A stretch of DNA of 64,000 bases. Source: Clostridia bacterium (GTDB lineage Bacteria > Bacillota > Clostridia > Oscillospirales > SIG627). Below, in pieces: positions 10,067-19,141 of the stretch (its first letter is position 1; each line of letters opens with the position of its first letter). The notes beneath the pieces were generated by a model. That model made no database searches and was not told the origin of the DNA. It saw only the letters and a list, made by a program, of their open reading frames with translations. Location: positions 30,496 to 94,495 of the forward strand of contig JAFXEX010000028.1 in NCBI GenBank assembly GCA_017520825.1, read 5' to 3'. The position numbers and the translations under genes are program-made.

Positions 10067-12088
10067 ATGGAATATAATATGAAATTATACGAAGGATTTC
10101 TGCATGGCGCAGATTATAATCCTGAACAGTGGCTTTCATATCCCGAAATATTACAACAAGATATTGAATATATGAAAAAGGCACATTGTAACGTAGTATC
10201 AATCGGAATATTTTCATGGAGTTTTCTGGAACCTGAAGAAGGAAAATATAATTTTGAATATTTCGATAAAATTGTAAATGATTTATGGGAAAACAACATT
10301 AAGATAATTCTTGCAACTCCAAGCGGTGCAAAACCAAGATGGCTTGCAGAAAAGTATCCTGAGGTTTTAAGAGTTGATAAAAATAAGGTCAGACAAATTT
10401 ATGGATTCAGACATAATCATTGCTATTCTTCACCCGTTTATCGAAGTAAGATAACCAAGCTCAACAAAATGCTGGCAGAAAGATATAGCGATAAGATTAT
10501 AATGTGGCATATTTCCAATGAGTACTCCGGAGAATGTCATTGTGACCTCTGTCAGAGGGCATTCAGGGAATATCTTAAAACTAAGTACAATAATAATCTT
10601 GAAAGCCTTAATCATGCTTGGTGGACGGGATTTTGGAGTCACAATATAACTGATTGGGAACAAATTCATTCTCCGGTGAACATTGGAGAACCCGATGGCA
10701 TTATGACAGGGCTTTATATGGACTGGAAGGATTTTGTTACATATCAGACAACTGATTTTATGAAAGCAGAAATTGAAGCAGTTAAATCAGTTAATGAAAA
10801 TATTCCGGTAACAGCAAACTTTATGGGGCCATATCAGCCACTGGATTATCATTATATGAAGGATTTTGTAGATGTAATATCATGGGATTCTTACCCCACA
10901 TGGCATAGCGACCGTGGTGATGTTTATGAAGGCCATACAATAGCCTTTGCCCATGATTTGCACAGAGGACTAAAGAGAAAACCGTTCCTTTTGATGGAGA
11001 GTACACCAAGTCTTACCAACTGGTTGCCATATAACAAATTAAAAAAACCGGGAATGCACAGGCTTTCTTCTCTGCAGGCTGTTGCTCATGGTAGTGACAG
11101 TGTGCAATATTTTCAGTGGAGAAAGGGTAGAGGCGGCAACGAAAAATTTCATGGTGCCGTTATTGACCATAATAATAAACCCGAAGGAAGAGTTTTTGAC
11201 GATGTAAAAAACTTGGGGATAACCTTGGAAAAAATCAAAGAAATTGCCGGTACAGAAACCAAATCTCAAGTCGCATTGGTATATGAATTCCGAAACCGCT
11301 GGGCAATAGATAACTCTTCGGGATTTAATAACGCCGATAAAAAATACAAGAGAACCTGTATCAATCATTATCTGCAATTCTGGAAGCGTGGCATAAATGT
11401 TGATGTAATAGGAGCAGACTATGATTTATCGGATTATAAAGTTGTAGTTTTGCCGATGCTTTATTCTTTATCGGAAAAGCAAATAGATAATATTGAAAAA
11501 TTTGTTGCAAATGGTGGAACTGTTGTTGCTACATATATGACCGGTTATGCCAACGAAACAGATTTATGCTACATGGGTGGCTTTCCCGGTGGAAAACTAA
11601 AAGACGTTTTTGGGCTTTGTGCAGACGAAATTGATACATTATACGAAACGGATTTTAATTTTGTTAAATTAAATAATAAAAGCTTTAAGGTTGTAGATTA
11701 TTGCGAACTTATTACACCGCTTACTGCCGAGGTAACAGGCAAATATGAAATGGATTTTTACAAGGGTAAACCGGCAGTATTGAAAAATTCCTATAACAAA
11801 GGAAAGGCGTATTATATCGCTTGCAGAGATACGGGAGAATTGTTAAACGAATTGTACGAAGAAATTATAAAAGAGTGCAATATTAAATATCACATCCTGC
11901 CTTATGGAATCAGTATTCATACACGAGAGGATGATTTTAATAATTACTTGTTTGTTGAGAATTATACGGAGAAAGAACAAAAAGTTTCTCTCAAAGGAAA
12001 GTATATTGATGTTGAAAATGACAATATATATACCGATGAAATCAATCTTGATGCATATGAAATAAAAATTTTAAAAAGTACAATTTAG
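10067..12088 (+). CDS. Glycoside hydrolase family 42 beta-galactosidase
   Basis: A 673-residue enzyme that should release terminal beta-galactose. The start is the ATG with AGGAGTG upstream; an earlier ATG at 10028 has no ribosome site. It shows GADYNPEQW near the N-terminus, the acid/base Glu152 in WHISNEYS, the nucleophile Glu311 in LLMESTPS, and zinc-type cysteines at 119, 157, 159 and 162. The trimerisation and C-terminal beta domains follow. No signal peptide, so cytoplasmic. Its AT-rich codons differ clearly from neighbouring genes, and REP-like half sites lie on both sides, both pointing to horizontal gain. No transporter accompanies it. Confidence 0.94.
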   Translation: MEYNMKLYEGFLHGADYNPEQWLSYPEILQQDIEYMKKAHCNVVSIGIFSWSFLEPEEGKYNFEYFDKIVNDLWENNIKIILATPSGAKPRWLAEKYPEVLRVDKNKVRQIYGFRHNHCYSSPVYRSKITKLNKMLAERYSDKIIMWHISNEYSGECHCDLCQRAFREYLKTKYNNNLESLNHAWWTGFWSHNITDWEQIHSPVNIGEPDGIMTGLYMDWKDFVTYQTTDFMKAEIEAVKSVNENIPVTANFMGPYQPLDYHYMKDFVDVISWDSYPTWHSDRGDVYEGHTIAFAHDLHRGLKRKPFLLMESTPSLTNWLPYNKLKKPGMHRLSSLQAVAHGSDSVQYFQWRKGRGGNEKFHGAVIDHNNKPEGRVFDDVKNLGITLEKIKEIAGTETKSQVALVYEFRNRWAIDNSSGFNNADKKYKRTCINHYLQFWKRGINVDVIGADYDLSDYKVVVLPMLYSLSEKQIDNIEKFVANGGTVVATYMTGYANETDLCYMGGFPGGKLKDVFGLCADEIDTLYETDFNFVKLNNKSFKVVDYCELITPLTAEVTGKYEMDFYKGKPAVLKNSYNKGKAYYIACRDTGELLNELYEEIIKECNIKYHILPYGISIHTREDDFNNYLFVENYTEKEQKVSLKGKYIDVENDNIYTDEINLDAYEIKILKSTI

Positions 12089-12156
12089 CGATAAAATGTG
12101 TGGTCATTGATATTTATATCATATTGAGATTTGCGGGGAAGGGACTTGCTCCTTCC

Positions 12157-12185
12157 TGACACAGGGGGACGGTTCTATCGTGTTC
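12157..12185. repeat. REP-like palindromic sequence
   Basis: TGACACAGGGGGACGGTTCT followed by ATCGTGTTC: the outer bases GACAC/GTGTT pair, and the core AGGGGGACGGTTCT is the kind of sequence seen beside RAYT-type (IS200-like) transposases in Firmicutes. No transposase gene is present here. It closes the AT-rich island that starts near 9300. Elsewhere in the 266-bp gap before the next gene there is a GGAAGG/CCTTCC hairpin and a possible promoter (TTGCCG-17-TACTAT, 12220-12248). Confidence 0.5.
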
Positions 12186-12354
12186 TAACTCTATTAGATT
12201 TTAAAATTTAAACATTAGTTTGCCGATTCTGATATTTACATATACTATCGGGAGCGAGAAAATCCAGTATTCTCGTGGGGTCTAAGGAAATGTGTTTAAT
12301 GAAAATTAGTGAAAATTAAGGGTTGAAAATATCTGATTTTTAAAGGAGAACTAA

Positions 12355-12861
12355 ATGGAATTTTGGGGACAGATTTTCAGTCTCATTGGTATGGTGGCAA
12401 TCATTCTTTCCTACCAATGTAAAAGCAACAGAAAGCTTGTTGCAGTTGTGGGCGTTGGTGCGTTACTGTTTGCTATCAGCTATTTTTTGCTGGGACAGCC
12501 TATTGCGGCGTTATCAAATATAATAGCCGTTATATGCTCAATAGCCTGTCTTAACGATAAATTGAAGAATAAATACGTTTTTGTAATTATTTCTCTTATG
12601 TACGTTGTGGCAACCTGCTTTACCTTTGAGGGCTGGTGGTCTTTAGTATTTATGATAGCGCAGATTGCAGGTACCTATGCCATTATGTTCAGAAGTGGGA
12701 CCTTTATCAGAAATATGAGGCTTTTCTTCGTGTCTCCCGTCTGGCTTATTAATAACACCGTTATGTGCTTTACGGTTGGTGGAATTATTTGCGAGATAAT
12801 AACTATGGTGTCCATCGTTATTTCATTTATAAGATACAGAAAAACTGGCTTTGAAAAATAA
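12355..12861 (+). CDS. YgjV-family inner membrane protein
   Basis: 168 residues with about six hydrophobic segments and the family's opening pattern (FWGQIFSLIGMVAIILSYQ, then a short basic loop KSNRKL). YgjV-like proteins are small membrane proteins of unknown function. The start has AAGGAGAA at good spacing. The next gene follows after 39 bp. Base composition is back to that of the host genes. Confidence 0.75.
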   Translation: MEFWGQIFSLIGMVAIILSYQCKSNRKLVAVVGVGALLFAISYFLLGQPIAALSNIIAVICSIACLNDKLKNKYVFVIISLMYVVATCFTFEGWWSLVFMIAQIAGTYAIMFRSGTFIRNMRLFFVSPVWLINNTVMCFTVGGIICEIITMVSIVISFIRYRKTGFEK

Positions 12862-12900
12862 AACGCTTACATAATCTTTATCAAAACAAAGGATAAGCAA

Positions 12901-13842
12901 ATGAAAACAGTTTTTATCGTAAATCCCTGCGCAGGAAAAGGGGACAAGGTACAAATTCTCATTGATAAGATAAACGGAATAAAGGGTTTTGACAAGGAGA
13001 TATATCTCACTAAAGCAGTTGGTGATGCAACCAGGTATATCCGACAGTACATAAACGACTACGGACCTGCCAGATTTATTGCCTGTGGTGGTGACGGCAC
13101 CTTTAACGAGGTTTTAAACGGAGCCGAGGGCTTTGACGGCGTTGAGGTGGGTGTAATTCCCATTGGAACGGGAAACGACTTCTGCCGTAATTTCGACAGT
13201 CTGTTTGACGACGTTTCGGGTCAGATAAACGGTAACAGTATCAAGTGCGACGCTATCAGATATACTACCGAAACCGAGAACGGAAGTGTAACGGGCTACT
13301 GCGCCAATATGTTCAATATCGGCTTTGACTGTAACGTAGCCGATATGACTGCAAGAATGAGTAAGAAGTCTCTGATTTCTGGCTCAATGGCGTACTTTGT
13401 ATCCATACTCGCCAACCTCATTACCAAAAAGGGCGCAAATCTCAAAATTGAAATTGACGGTGAGGTGAAGCATTGCGGTAAGCTACTTCTCACGTCCATT
13501 GCCAACGGATGCTATTGCGGGGGTGGTATTATGAGCAATCCACTTGCATCAATATGTGACGGAACCATCAATATAAATATAATCAAAAACGTTTCAAGAT
13601 TGAGATTTTTAAGTCTGCTCCCCTCGTATATGAAGGGCACGTATCTCAATATCAAGAATATTGACAGGATAGCCGTAAGCACTAATTGCCGTAAAATAGT
13701 AGTTACGCCTCTCGAAGGGAAAATGCGTCTTTGCGTTGACGGCGAGATTATTGACGCAGGTAAGACTTGCTTTGAAATCTGTCCCGCCTCCTTCAATTTC
13801 ATTATCCCCGAAAGCAAAGAGAAAACGGTGGTGAGAGCTTGA
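12901..13842 (+). CDS. Diacylglycerol kinase-family lipid kinase
   Basis: 313 residues. The catalytic N-domain has FIVNPCAGKG, the nucleotide loop ACGGDGTFNEVLNG and VIPIGTGNDFCR; the C-terminal beta domain follows, with LRFLSLLP and MRLCVDGEI. This is the DgkB/YegS type, soluble kinases that phosphorylate diacylglycerol back to phosphatidate or act on related lipids. Start ATG has AAAGGA upstream. It overlaps the next gene by 4 bp, so the two are probably translated together. Confidence 0.9.
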   Translation: MKTVFIVNPCAGKGDKVQILIDKINGIKGFDKEIYLTKAVGDATRYIRQYINDYGPARFIACGGDGTFNEVLNGAEGFDGVEVGVIPIGTGNDFCRNFDSLFDDVSGQINGNSIKCDAIRYTTETENGSVTGYCANMFNIGFDCNVADMTARMSKKSLISGSMAYFVSILANLITKKGANLKIEIDGEVKHCGKLLLTSIANGCYCGGGIMSNPLASICDGTININIIKNVSRLRFLSLLPSYMKGTYLNIKNIDRIAVSTNCRKIVVTPLEGKMRLCVDGEIIDAGKTCFEICPASFNFIIPESKEKTVVRA

Positions 13843-14513
13843 TAAAGGAAAGGCTTATATCTCTGCAGGATTTGGAGTATAAAAAATTTCAGGCGTCTCT
13901 TATGCCAACTGTTGCACCCGAGTCCGTCATCGGAGTGAGAACGCCTCTTCTCAAAGCTTTTGCGAGGGAATTGAGGAACACCGACGTTACTGATTTTTTA
14001 TCAGACCTGCCCCACACCTATTACGAGGAAAACAACCTTCACGCCTTTTTGCTTTGCGATATAAAGGACTTTGACCTTTGTCTTTCTCTCGTGGAAAAAT
14101 TTCTGCCCTACGTTGACAACTGGGCAACCTGCGACAGTATGCGCCCCAAATGCTTTAAGAAAAACCCTCAAGGGCTTTTGCCCTTTATCAACAGATGCCT
14201 TGCCTCAAAGCACACCTACACGGTCAGATACGGCATAGGGCTTCTGACGTCCTATTTTCTTGACGGAGAATTTGACCCCTCCTATCTAAAATGGGTGGGT
14301 GAGCTTGTCAGCCACGAGTATTATATAAATATGATGCAGGCGTGGTATTTTGCCACTGCCCTTGCAAAGCAATGGGAGTGTACGGTGGGTTATATTACCG
14401 AATATAAGCTTCCTCTTTGGGTGCACAATAAAACTATACAAAAAGCCGTTGAAAGCTATCGTATAACCGATGAACAAAAGGCGTATCTGAAAGCCTTCAG
14501 AAGAAAGAATTGA
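13839..14513 (+). CDS. DNA alkylation repair protein (AlkD-like HEAT repeats)
   Basis: 224 residues, starting with TTG inside the previous stop (TTGA overlap). The pattern LQDLEYKKFQASLMPTV, then GVRTPLLKAFARELR, and WATCDSMRPK fits the AlkD/AlkC-like family, whose HEAT repeats cradle DNA and excise alkylated purines without base flipping. Glycosylase activity is assumed from the family. It lies between a lipid kinase and the KtrB gene with almost no spacing. Confidence 0.85.
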   Translation: MIKERLISLQDLEYKKFQASLMPTVAPESVIGVRTPLLKAFARELRNTDVTDFLSDLPHTYYEENNLHAFLLCDIKDFDLCLSLVEKFLPYVDNWATCDSMRPKCFKKNPQGLLPFINRCLASKHTYTVRYGIGLLTSYFLDGEFDPSYLKWVGELVSHEYYINMMQAWYFATALAKQWECTVGYITEYKLPLWVHNKTIQKAVESYRITDEQKAYLKAFRRKN

Positions 14514-14515
14514 AT

Positions 14516-15868
14516 ATGAAAAGACTAAAACTGTCTACTACACACGTAATAATGCTAAGCTTTATATTGGTGATATTGGTGGGAACGCTTCTCCTAATGC
14601 TACCCATAAGCTCTGCCGACGGCAAAGCAACGCCATTTATAGACGCTCTTTTTACAGCCACCACTTCAACCTGCGTAACCGGTCTTGTGGTTGTTCCCAC
14701 CGTCTCTGCCTGGAGCACCTTCGGACATATAGTAATTCTCTTGCTTATACAGATTGGTGGCTTGGGACTGATAACCGTTATATCGGGAATTGCCCTCTTT
14801 GCTCACAAGAAAATCGGTCTGTCCGACAGAATACTGCTGCAGGACGCCTTTAATCTGTCCGACCTGTCGGGACTGTTCACCTTCGTTAAAAAGGTGATTA
14901 TCGGCACCTTTGCCGTTGAGCTTGCAGGAGCTCTTCTGTATATGCCCGTCTTCGTTTCGGACTTCGGCGCAAAGGGAATATGGATATCGGTGTTCACTTC
15001 GGTTTCAGCCTTTTGCAACGCAGGAATTGACATTCTTGCCGAGGACAGTCTGTGTGGCTATAACACCAATCTTTTGGTTAACGCCGTAACCTCGACGCTC
15101 ATAATTCTGGGTGGTCTCGGCTACATCGTCTGGTGGGACGTTATACGTATTGCAAAAAATATTAAAGCACGTGGACTCAAGGCTATTCACTCCTTGACGC
15201 TTCATTCAAAGATAGTGCTTTCCACCACCTTTTTCCTGATTTTCGGTGGAGGGCTTCTCATATTTATTTTTGAGTACAACAATCCCGATACCATAGGAAG
15301 CTATACACTTGGCGAAAAGCTTATGGTTTCGCTATTCCAATCGGTGACCACCAGAACGGCAGGCTTTGCCTCCGTTCCCCAGGAAAGCCTCACCAATCCT
15401 TCTGCCATAATATCCGTTCTCCTTATGTTCATCGGAGGCTCGCCCGTGGGTACTGCAGGTGGTATCAAAACCGTAACCGTTGCAGTTCTACTTTCCACCG
15501 TGGTTTCGGCAGTTACCAACAAGGATAAGCCCTCTATGTTCGGACGGGATATTTCAAGAGAGATTTGCTTCAAGGCGACGGCAGTTTCCTTTATGTCTTT
15601 CAGCATTCTGTTCATCTCCACCCTTTTGCTTTCCGTTACGTCGGGGGCAGACCTTCTCGACGTCGTATACGAAACGGCGAGCGCAACGGCAACCGTAGGT
15701 CTCTCAAGAAATCTGACGCCATCGCTCAATAGCATCAGTAAGCTTATAGTGGCGCTGACTATGTATTTCGGCAGAATTGGGCCTATATCTCTTGCAGTAG
15801 CATTCAGCTTTAAGAATAAAAACACAAATCTTATCAAAAATCCCACAGAGGATATAAGAGTCGGATAG
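14516..15868 (+). CDS. ktrB: Potassium uptake channel subunit (KtrB/TrkH family)
   Basis: 450 residues with eight or more membrane helices arranged as four membrane-pore-membrane repeats. Filter-type loops are visible (TTSTCVTGL, SAFCNAGID, TTRTAGFAS and a last one around SATATVGLSRNLTP). The C-terminus has the family pattern MYFGRIGPISLAVAF. It forms the ion path of the Ktr system and needs the KtrA subunit encoded 12 bp downstream. The ATG at 14516 is preferred over the TTG two codons earlier; no strong ribosome site is visible, so coupling to the upstream gene is likely. Confidence 0.94.
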   Translation: MKRLKLSTTHVIMLSFILVILVGTLLLMLPISSADGKATPFIDALFTATTSTCVTGLVVVPTVSAWSTFGHIVILLLIQIGGLGLITVISGIALFAHKKIGLSDRILLQDAFNLSDLSGLFTFVKKVIIGTFAVELAGALLYMPVFVSDFGAKGIWISVFTSVSAFCNAGIDILAEDSLCGYNTNLLVNAVTSTLIILGGLGYIVWWDVIRIAKNIKARGLKAIHSLTLHSKIVLSTTFFLIFGGGLLIFIFEYNNPDTIGSYTLGEKLMVSLFQSVTTRTAGFASVPQESLTNPSAIISVLLMFIGGSPVGTAGGIKTVTVAVLLSTVVSAVTNKDKPSMFGRDISREICFKATAVSFMSFSILFISTLLLSVTSGADLLDVVYETASATATVGLSRNLTPSLNSISKLIVALTMYFGRIGPISLAVAFSFKNKNTNLIKNPTEDIRVG

Positions 15869-15880
15869 AAAGGATATAAA

Positions 15881-16534
15881 ATGAGTACGAATAAATCTTA
15901 TGCAGTGTTCGGTCTTGGAAGATACGGAACTGCAGTAGCAAAAGAGCTTGTAAAGAACGGAGCAGACGTTCTGGCTGTGGATCGCAATGAAAATGCAGTC
16001 AATGCATTGGCGTTGGAAATCCCGGTGTGCAAATGCGCCGACGTAACCGACCCCGAGGTGATAAAAAGGCTTGACGTTGCCAATATCGACGTGGTAATCG
16101 TAGCTATGGCAGAAAACTTTGAGGCGAGCGTTATGACCACCATGCTTTGCAAAGAAGCAGGCGTTGGTACTGTTATAGTTAAGTGTGGAAACGAGATGCA
16201 TTCAAGAATATTGAAGCGTGTTGGTGCCGACAAAATAATCTTCCCCGAAAACGAATCGGGAATCAGACTTGCGAAAAACCTTCTCACTTCAGGCTTCGTT
16301 GATGTCATAGAGCTTTCAAGTGACGTTTCAATGGTAGAGCTGGACGTCAAGGCAGAATGGGTAGGTAAGTCCCTCATAGAGCTTAACCTCAGAAAGAAAT
16401 ATTCTCTCAACGTAGTGGCGCTTTGCCAAAACGGAAGGGTGGCAGTAACCCTTGACCCTGCTCAGCCTCTCGAAGCAGATATGAAGCTTATCGTCATTGC
16501 CGATACTGCAAAGCTTTCTAAATTAAAGGATTAA
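15881..16534 (+). CDS. ktrA: Potassium uptake regulatory subunit (KtrA, RCK domains)
   Basis: 217 residues: an N-terminal RCK_N Rossmann fold with FGLGRYGTAVAKEL and ADVLAVDRNENAV (nucleotide binding), then a smaller RCK_C domain from about 140. KtrA forms a ring under KtrB and gates it with ATP/ADP. In many Firmicutes the RCK_C domain binds c-di-AMP, which links this pair to the cdaA gene in this window; direct binding is inferred, not shown. Ribosome site GAAAGGA. Confidence 0.93.
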   Translation: MSTNKSYAVFGLGRYGTAVAKELVKNGADVLAVDRNENAVNALALEIPVCKCADVTDPEVIKRLDVANIDVVIVAMAENFEASVMTTMLCKEAGVGTVIVKCGNEMHSRILKRVGADKIIFPENESGIRLAKNLLTSGFVDVIELSSDVSMVELDVKAEWVGKSLIELNLRKKYSLNVVALCQNGRVAVTLDPAQPLEADMKLIVIADTAKLSKLKD

Positions 16535-16537
16535 ATT

Positions 16538-16948
16538 ATGGAAAAATCAACCTTACTTCAGATAGTAAAATTCACTCTGTTTTCAATTTCAGCCGGAATT
16601 ATACAGATTGCTTCATTTACGGTCTTAAACGAAATAGTGAAGCTTTCATACTGGCCTGCATACCTTATTTCCCTTATCCTTTCGGTGCTGTGGAACTTTA
16701 CAGTAAACCGTCGGTTTACCTTTAAATCGGCTGCCAACGTCCCCGTGGCTATGGCTAAGGTGTTTGGCTTTTATATAGTGTTTACTCCCTTGTCCACCTA
16801 TCTCGGCTACCTTGCCGAAGGAGCAGGCATCAACGAATACGCAGTGCTTATTGTGACCATGCTTTCAAACTTCGTTCTGGAATTCCTGTTCTGTAAATTC
16901 TTCGTTTACAGAAATCAGGAAAATACCCTGAAGCCCAAAGGAGAATAA
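16538..16948 (+). CDS. GtrA-family membrane protein
   Basis: 136 residues with four membrane helices in the GtrA pattern (KFTLFSISAGIIQI, then SVLWNFTVNRRFTFKS, and FCKFFVYR at the end). GtrA-like proteins are thought to help move polyprenyl-linked sugars across the membrane. No partner glycosyltransferase lies next to it. It begins 3 bp after ktrA. Confidence 0.85.
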   Translation: MEKSTLLQIVKFTLFSISAGIIQIASFTVLNEIVKLSYWPAYLISLILSVLWNFTVNRRFTFKSAANVPVAMAKVFGFYIVFTPLSTYLGYLAEGAGINEYAVLIVTMLSNFVLEFLFCKFFVYRNQENTLKPKGE

Positions 16949-16986
16949 TGGATACTCCATCAGCTTATGACGAGGAAAGGAGAAAT

Positions 16987-17301
16987 ATGGCAAAGCACGA
17001 ATTTGGCATAATGAACACACCACCCAAGCCTCACACAAGGTATGACGAGTATGAGCCTCAAAAATACAACTGTATTGAGGTGGACGACAGGTATATCGAG
17101 GTGATTGACGGAAAGCTTGATGCCGATACGTATTGGCACACCCTTGACGTCAAGGGAAAGGGACTTGCCTATTGTGGAATAACCCTTATACCACCCGAGG
17201 CGATTGACAGTCTTTTGGCGTTGGTGGATTATCAACCACTTGCAGAGCTTTTGAAAAAAGCCAAGAACGAAAATAAATTTGTGATACATTATGGATTATG
17301 A
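16987..17301 (+). CDS. Conserved clostridial protein of unknown function
   Basis: 104 residues, soluble, starting MAKHEFGIMNTPPKP. The start is chosen because GAAAGGAG lies 5-6 bases upstream; an ATG at 16948 overlapping gtrA is less likely. Recognisable blocks are RYDEYEPQKYNCIEVDD, YWHTLDVKGKGLAYCGITL and a C-terminal KFVIHYGL. I recall similar short proteins in other clostridia but know of no assigned role. It overlaps sfsA by 4 bp (ATGA). Confidence 0.7.
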   Translation: MAKHEFGIMNTPPKPHTRYDEYEPQKYNCIEVDDRYIEVIDGKLDADTYWHTLDVKGKGLAYCGITLIPPEAIDSLLALVDYQPLAELLKKAKNENKFVIHYGL

Positions 17302-17978
17302 AATATAAAAACACAGTCAGGGGAAGGTTTATTTCCCGTCCAAACCGATTTATAGCCTACGTTGAAATTGACGGCAGGGAAGAGGTTTGCCACGTTAAAA
17401 ATACGGGCAGATGTAAGGAGCTGTTGGTAAAGGACGCTACCGTAATTCTTGAAAAGAGCGACAATCCCTTGCGCAAAACCCGATATGATCTGATAGCCGT
17501 GTATAAGGGCGAGGAGCTGATAAATATGGACAGTCAGGCGCCCAATAAGGTTATCGGTGAGTGGATAGAGAATAGTGGCTACTTTGGAAAGCCTCGTCTG
17601 ATAAAGCCCGAGTGTACTTATAAAAATTCCCGCTTCGACTTTTACGTTGAAGCAGGGGAGAGAAAAATATTTGCCGAGGTAAAGGGAGTCACTCTTGAAA
17701 AGGATGGTGTGGTGAAGTTTCCCGACGCCCCTACTCAGCGTGGAGTGAAGCACCTGACCGAGCTTGCCGACGCCGTGGAAAACGGCTTTGAAGCATACGC
17801 AATTTTCGTAATACAGATGAAAAGCTGTAAATACTTCACACCTAATACGGATACTCACCCCGAATTTACCAAGGCTCTTCATGAGGTGAGTAAAAAGGGA
17901 GTAAGGGTAATAGCCCTGAATTGTAGCGTTACAGAAGACTCTCTGACGGTGGACGGCTTCGTTGAAGCAAAAATATAA
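17298..17978 (+). CDS. sfsA: DNA/RNA nuclease SfsA
   Basis: 226 residues matching SfsA over the full length: RFISRPNRFIAYVEIDG, HVKNTGRCKELL, the nuclease-like core FDFYVEAGERKIFAEVKGV and FPDAPTQRGVKHL. First named for suppressing maltose defects in E. coli; the family has an N-terminal OB fold and a PD-(D/E)XK nuclease core. Start overlaps the preceding gene. A two-way terminator follows. Confidence 0.93.
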   Translation: MKYKNTVRGRFISRPNRFIAYVEIDGREEVCHVKNTGRCKELLVKDATVILEKSDNPLRKTRYDLIAVYKGEELINMDSQAPNKVIGEWIENSGYFGKPRLIKPECTYKNSRFDFYVEAGERKIFAEVKGVTLEKDGVVKFPDAPTQRGVKHLTELADAVENGFEAYAIFVIQMKSCKYFTPNTDTHPEFTKALHEVSKKGVRVIALNCSVTEDSLTVDGFVEAKI

Positions 17979-18009
17979 AAACCTCGATGAAATTCATCGA
18001 GGTTTTTTG
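17977..18009. terminator. Bidirectional terminator between sfsA and fba
   Basis: Perfect stem AAAACCTCGATGAA/TTCATCGAGGTTTT with runs of A on the left and T on the right, so it can stop transcripts arriving from both converging genes. Confidence 0.9.
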
Positions 18010-18015
18010 TGTAAA

Positions 18016-18948
18016 TTACTTATTGTTAGCAAGATGAGCAAGAACCTCTTTTGTGATTCTTTCAACAAGGTCGTCTGTGGAATGAATTGAGGTCTGATAA
18101 GCCTTTCCACAGCTTCCGAAAAGCTCCATCTTCTTGATACAAGCCTTCTTGATAGCTTCAACTGCTGCCGGGATAAGGTCGATAAGTCCCTTGTTCATAT
18201 CTGTGAAGGCACGGAATTCAGCCTCAACAGCTGCAATGTTGATATCAGTAAAGATGTTAACCTTGCTGATACCCTTTTCAATGGCAGTCTTGAAGTCGTA
18301 GTCTGTAAGACCTGAACCACCGTGAAGTACAAGGGGTACGTCAATGGTGTTGGCAATCTTTTCTATTCTTGCAAAGTCAAGCTTGGGGGGAAGCTTATAT
18401 GCTCCGTGAGCAGTACCAACTGCAATTGCCAGAGCGTCAACCTTTGTTCTTTCAACGAAATCCTTTGCCTGCTCGGGATCTGTATAGAACTTGGAAGCGT
18501 CGGTTTCGTCAGCGCCTGCGCCACCCTCCGTACCACCGATGTGTCCAAGCTCGCCCTCGATAGTAGCGCCGTAGGAGTGAGCGATGTCAGCCATCTCACG
18601 AACCTTCTTTACGTTCTCTTCGTAAGGATCTGCAGAGCAGTCGTACATAATAGAAGTAAAGCCAAGCTCAAGAGCCTTAAGACAGGTTTCCTTTTTAAGA
18701 CCGTGGTCAAGGTGAATAACGACGGGAACTCTTGCCTTTTTAGCCATGGGGAGAAGATAGTATGAAACCTCCTCAAGAGGACCGTAGGGGAAGAGCACCT
18801 CGGCCGTACCCATAATAACGGGAGAGCCTGTCTGCTCGGCAGCGTTGATGATACCGCGTGCAAGCTCAAGGTTTACAGCATTAAAAAGACCAACTCCATA
18901 CTTGCCTTTTTTGGCAGGAAGGAGTACTTCGTTCATATTAACAAGCAT
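18016..18948 (-). CDS. fba: Class II fructose-bisphosphate aldolase
   Basis: 310 residues, zinc-dependent aldolase of glycolysis and gluconeogenesis. Visible features are VVIHLDHG with the catalytic Asp and first zinc His, TIEGELGHIGG, IAVGTAHGAYK with another zinc His, and VLHGGSGL with the third. A close relative, tagatose-bisphosphate aldolase, cannot be ruled out from motifs alone, but no tagatose genes are nearby. AGGAGG sits 8 bases before the ATG and a good promoter lies 55 bp upstream. Confidence 0.92.
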   Translation of the reverse strand: MLVNMNEVLLPAKKGKYGVGLFNAVNLELARGIINAAEQTGSPVIMGTAEVLFPYGPLEEVSYYLLPMAKKARVPVVIHLDHGLKKETCLKALELGFTSIMYDCSADPYEENVKKVREMADIAHSYGATIEGELGHIGGTEGGAGADETDASKFYTDPEQAKDFVERTKVDALAIAVGTAHGAYKLPPKLDFARIEKIANTIDVPLVLHGGSGLTDYDFKTAIEKGISKVNIFTDINIAAVEAEFRAFTDMNKGLIDLIPAAVEAIKKACIKKMELFGSCGKAYQTSIHSTDDLVERITKEVLAHLANNK

Positions 18949-19001
18949 TTATTTTTCCTCCTGATGTATATTTATATACGTTTAAATTCTTTAACACCTA
19001 C

Positions 19002-19030
19002 ATTGTATACCCAAACAAAGAAAAAGTCAA
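19002..19030 (-). promoter_or_regulatory. Promoter of fba
   Basis: On the minus strand: TTGACT, 17 bp, TACAAT. Confidence 0.75.
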
Positions 19031-19091
19031 TACAAAACAACAAAAAAACAAGCAAAAATATAAAAAATATTTGGACTTTTTTGGGAAAGCG

Positions 19092-19130
19092 ACAAAAAAA
19101 CAGCGCAGAACTACAAAAAAGTCCTGCGCT
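19092..19130 (-). terminator. Terminator after the aminotransferase
   Basis: Minus strand: AGCGCAGGAC/GTTCTGCGCT stem (one G-T pair) then G and seven T. Confidence 0.85.
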
Positions 19131-19141
19131 AAACGGAAAAA

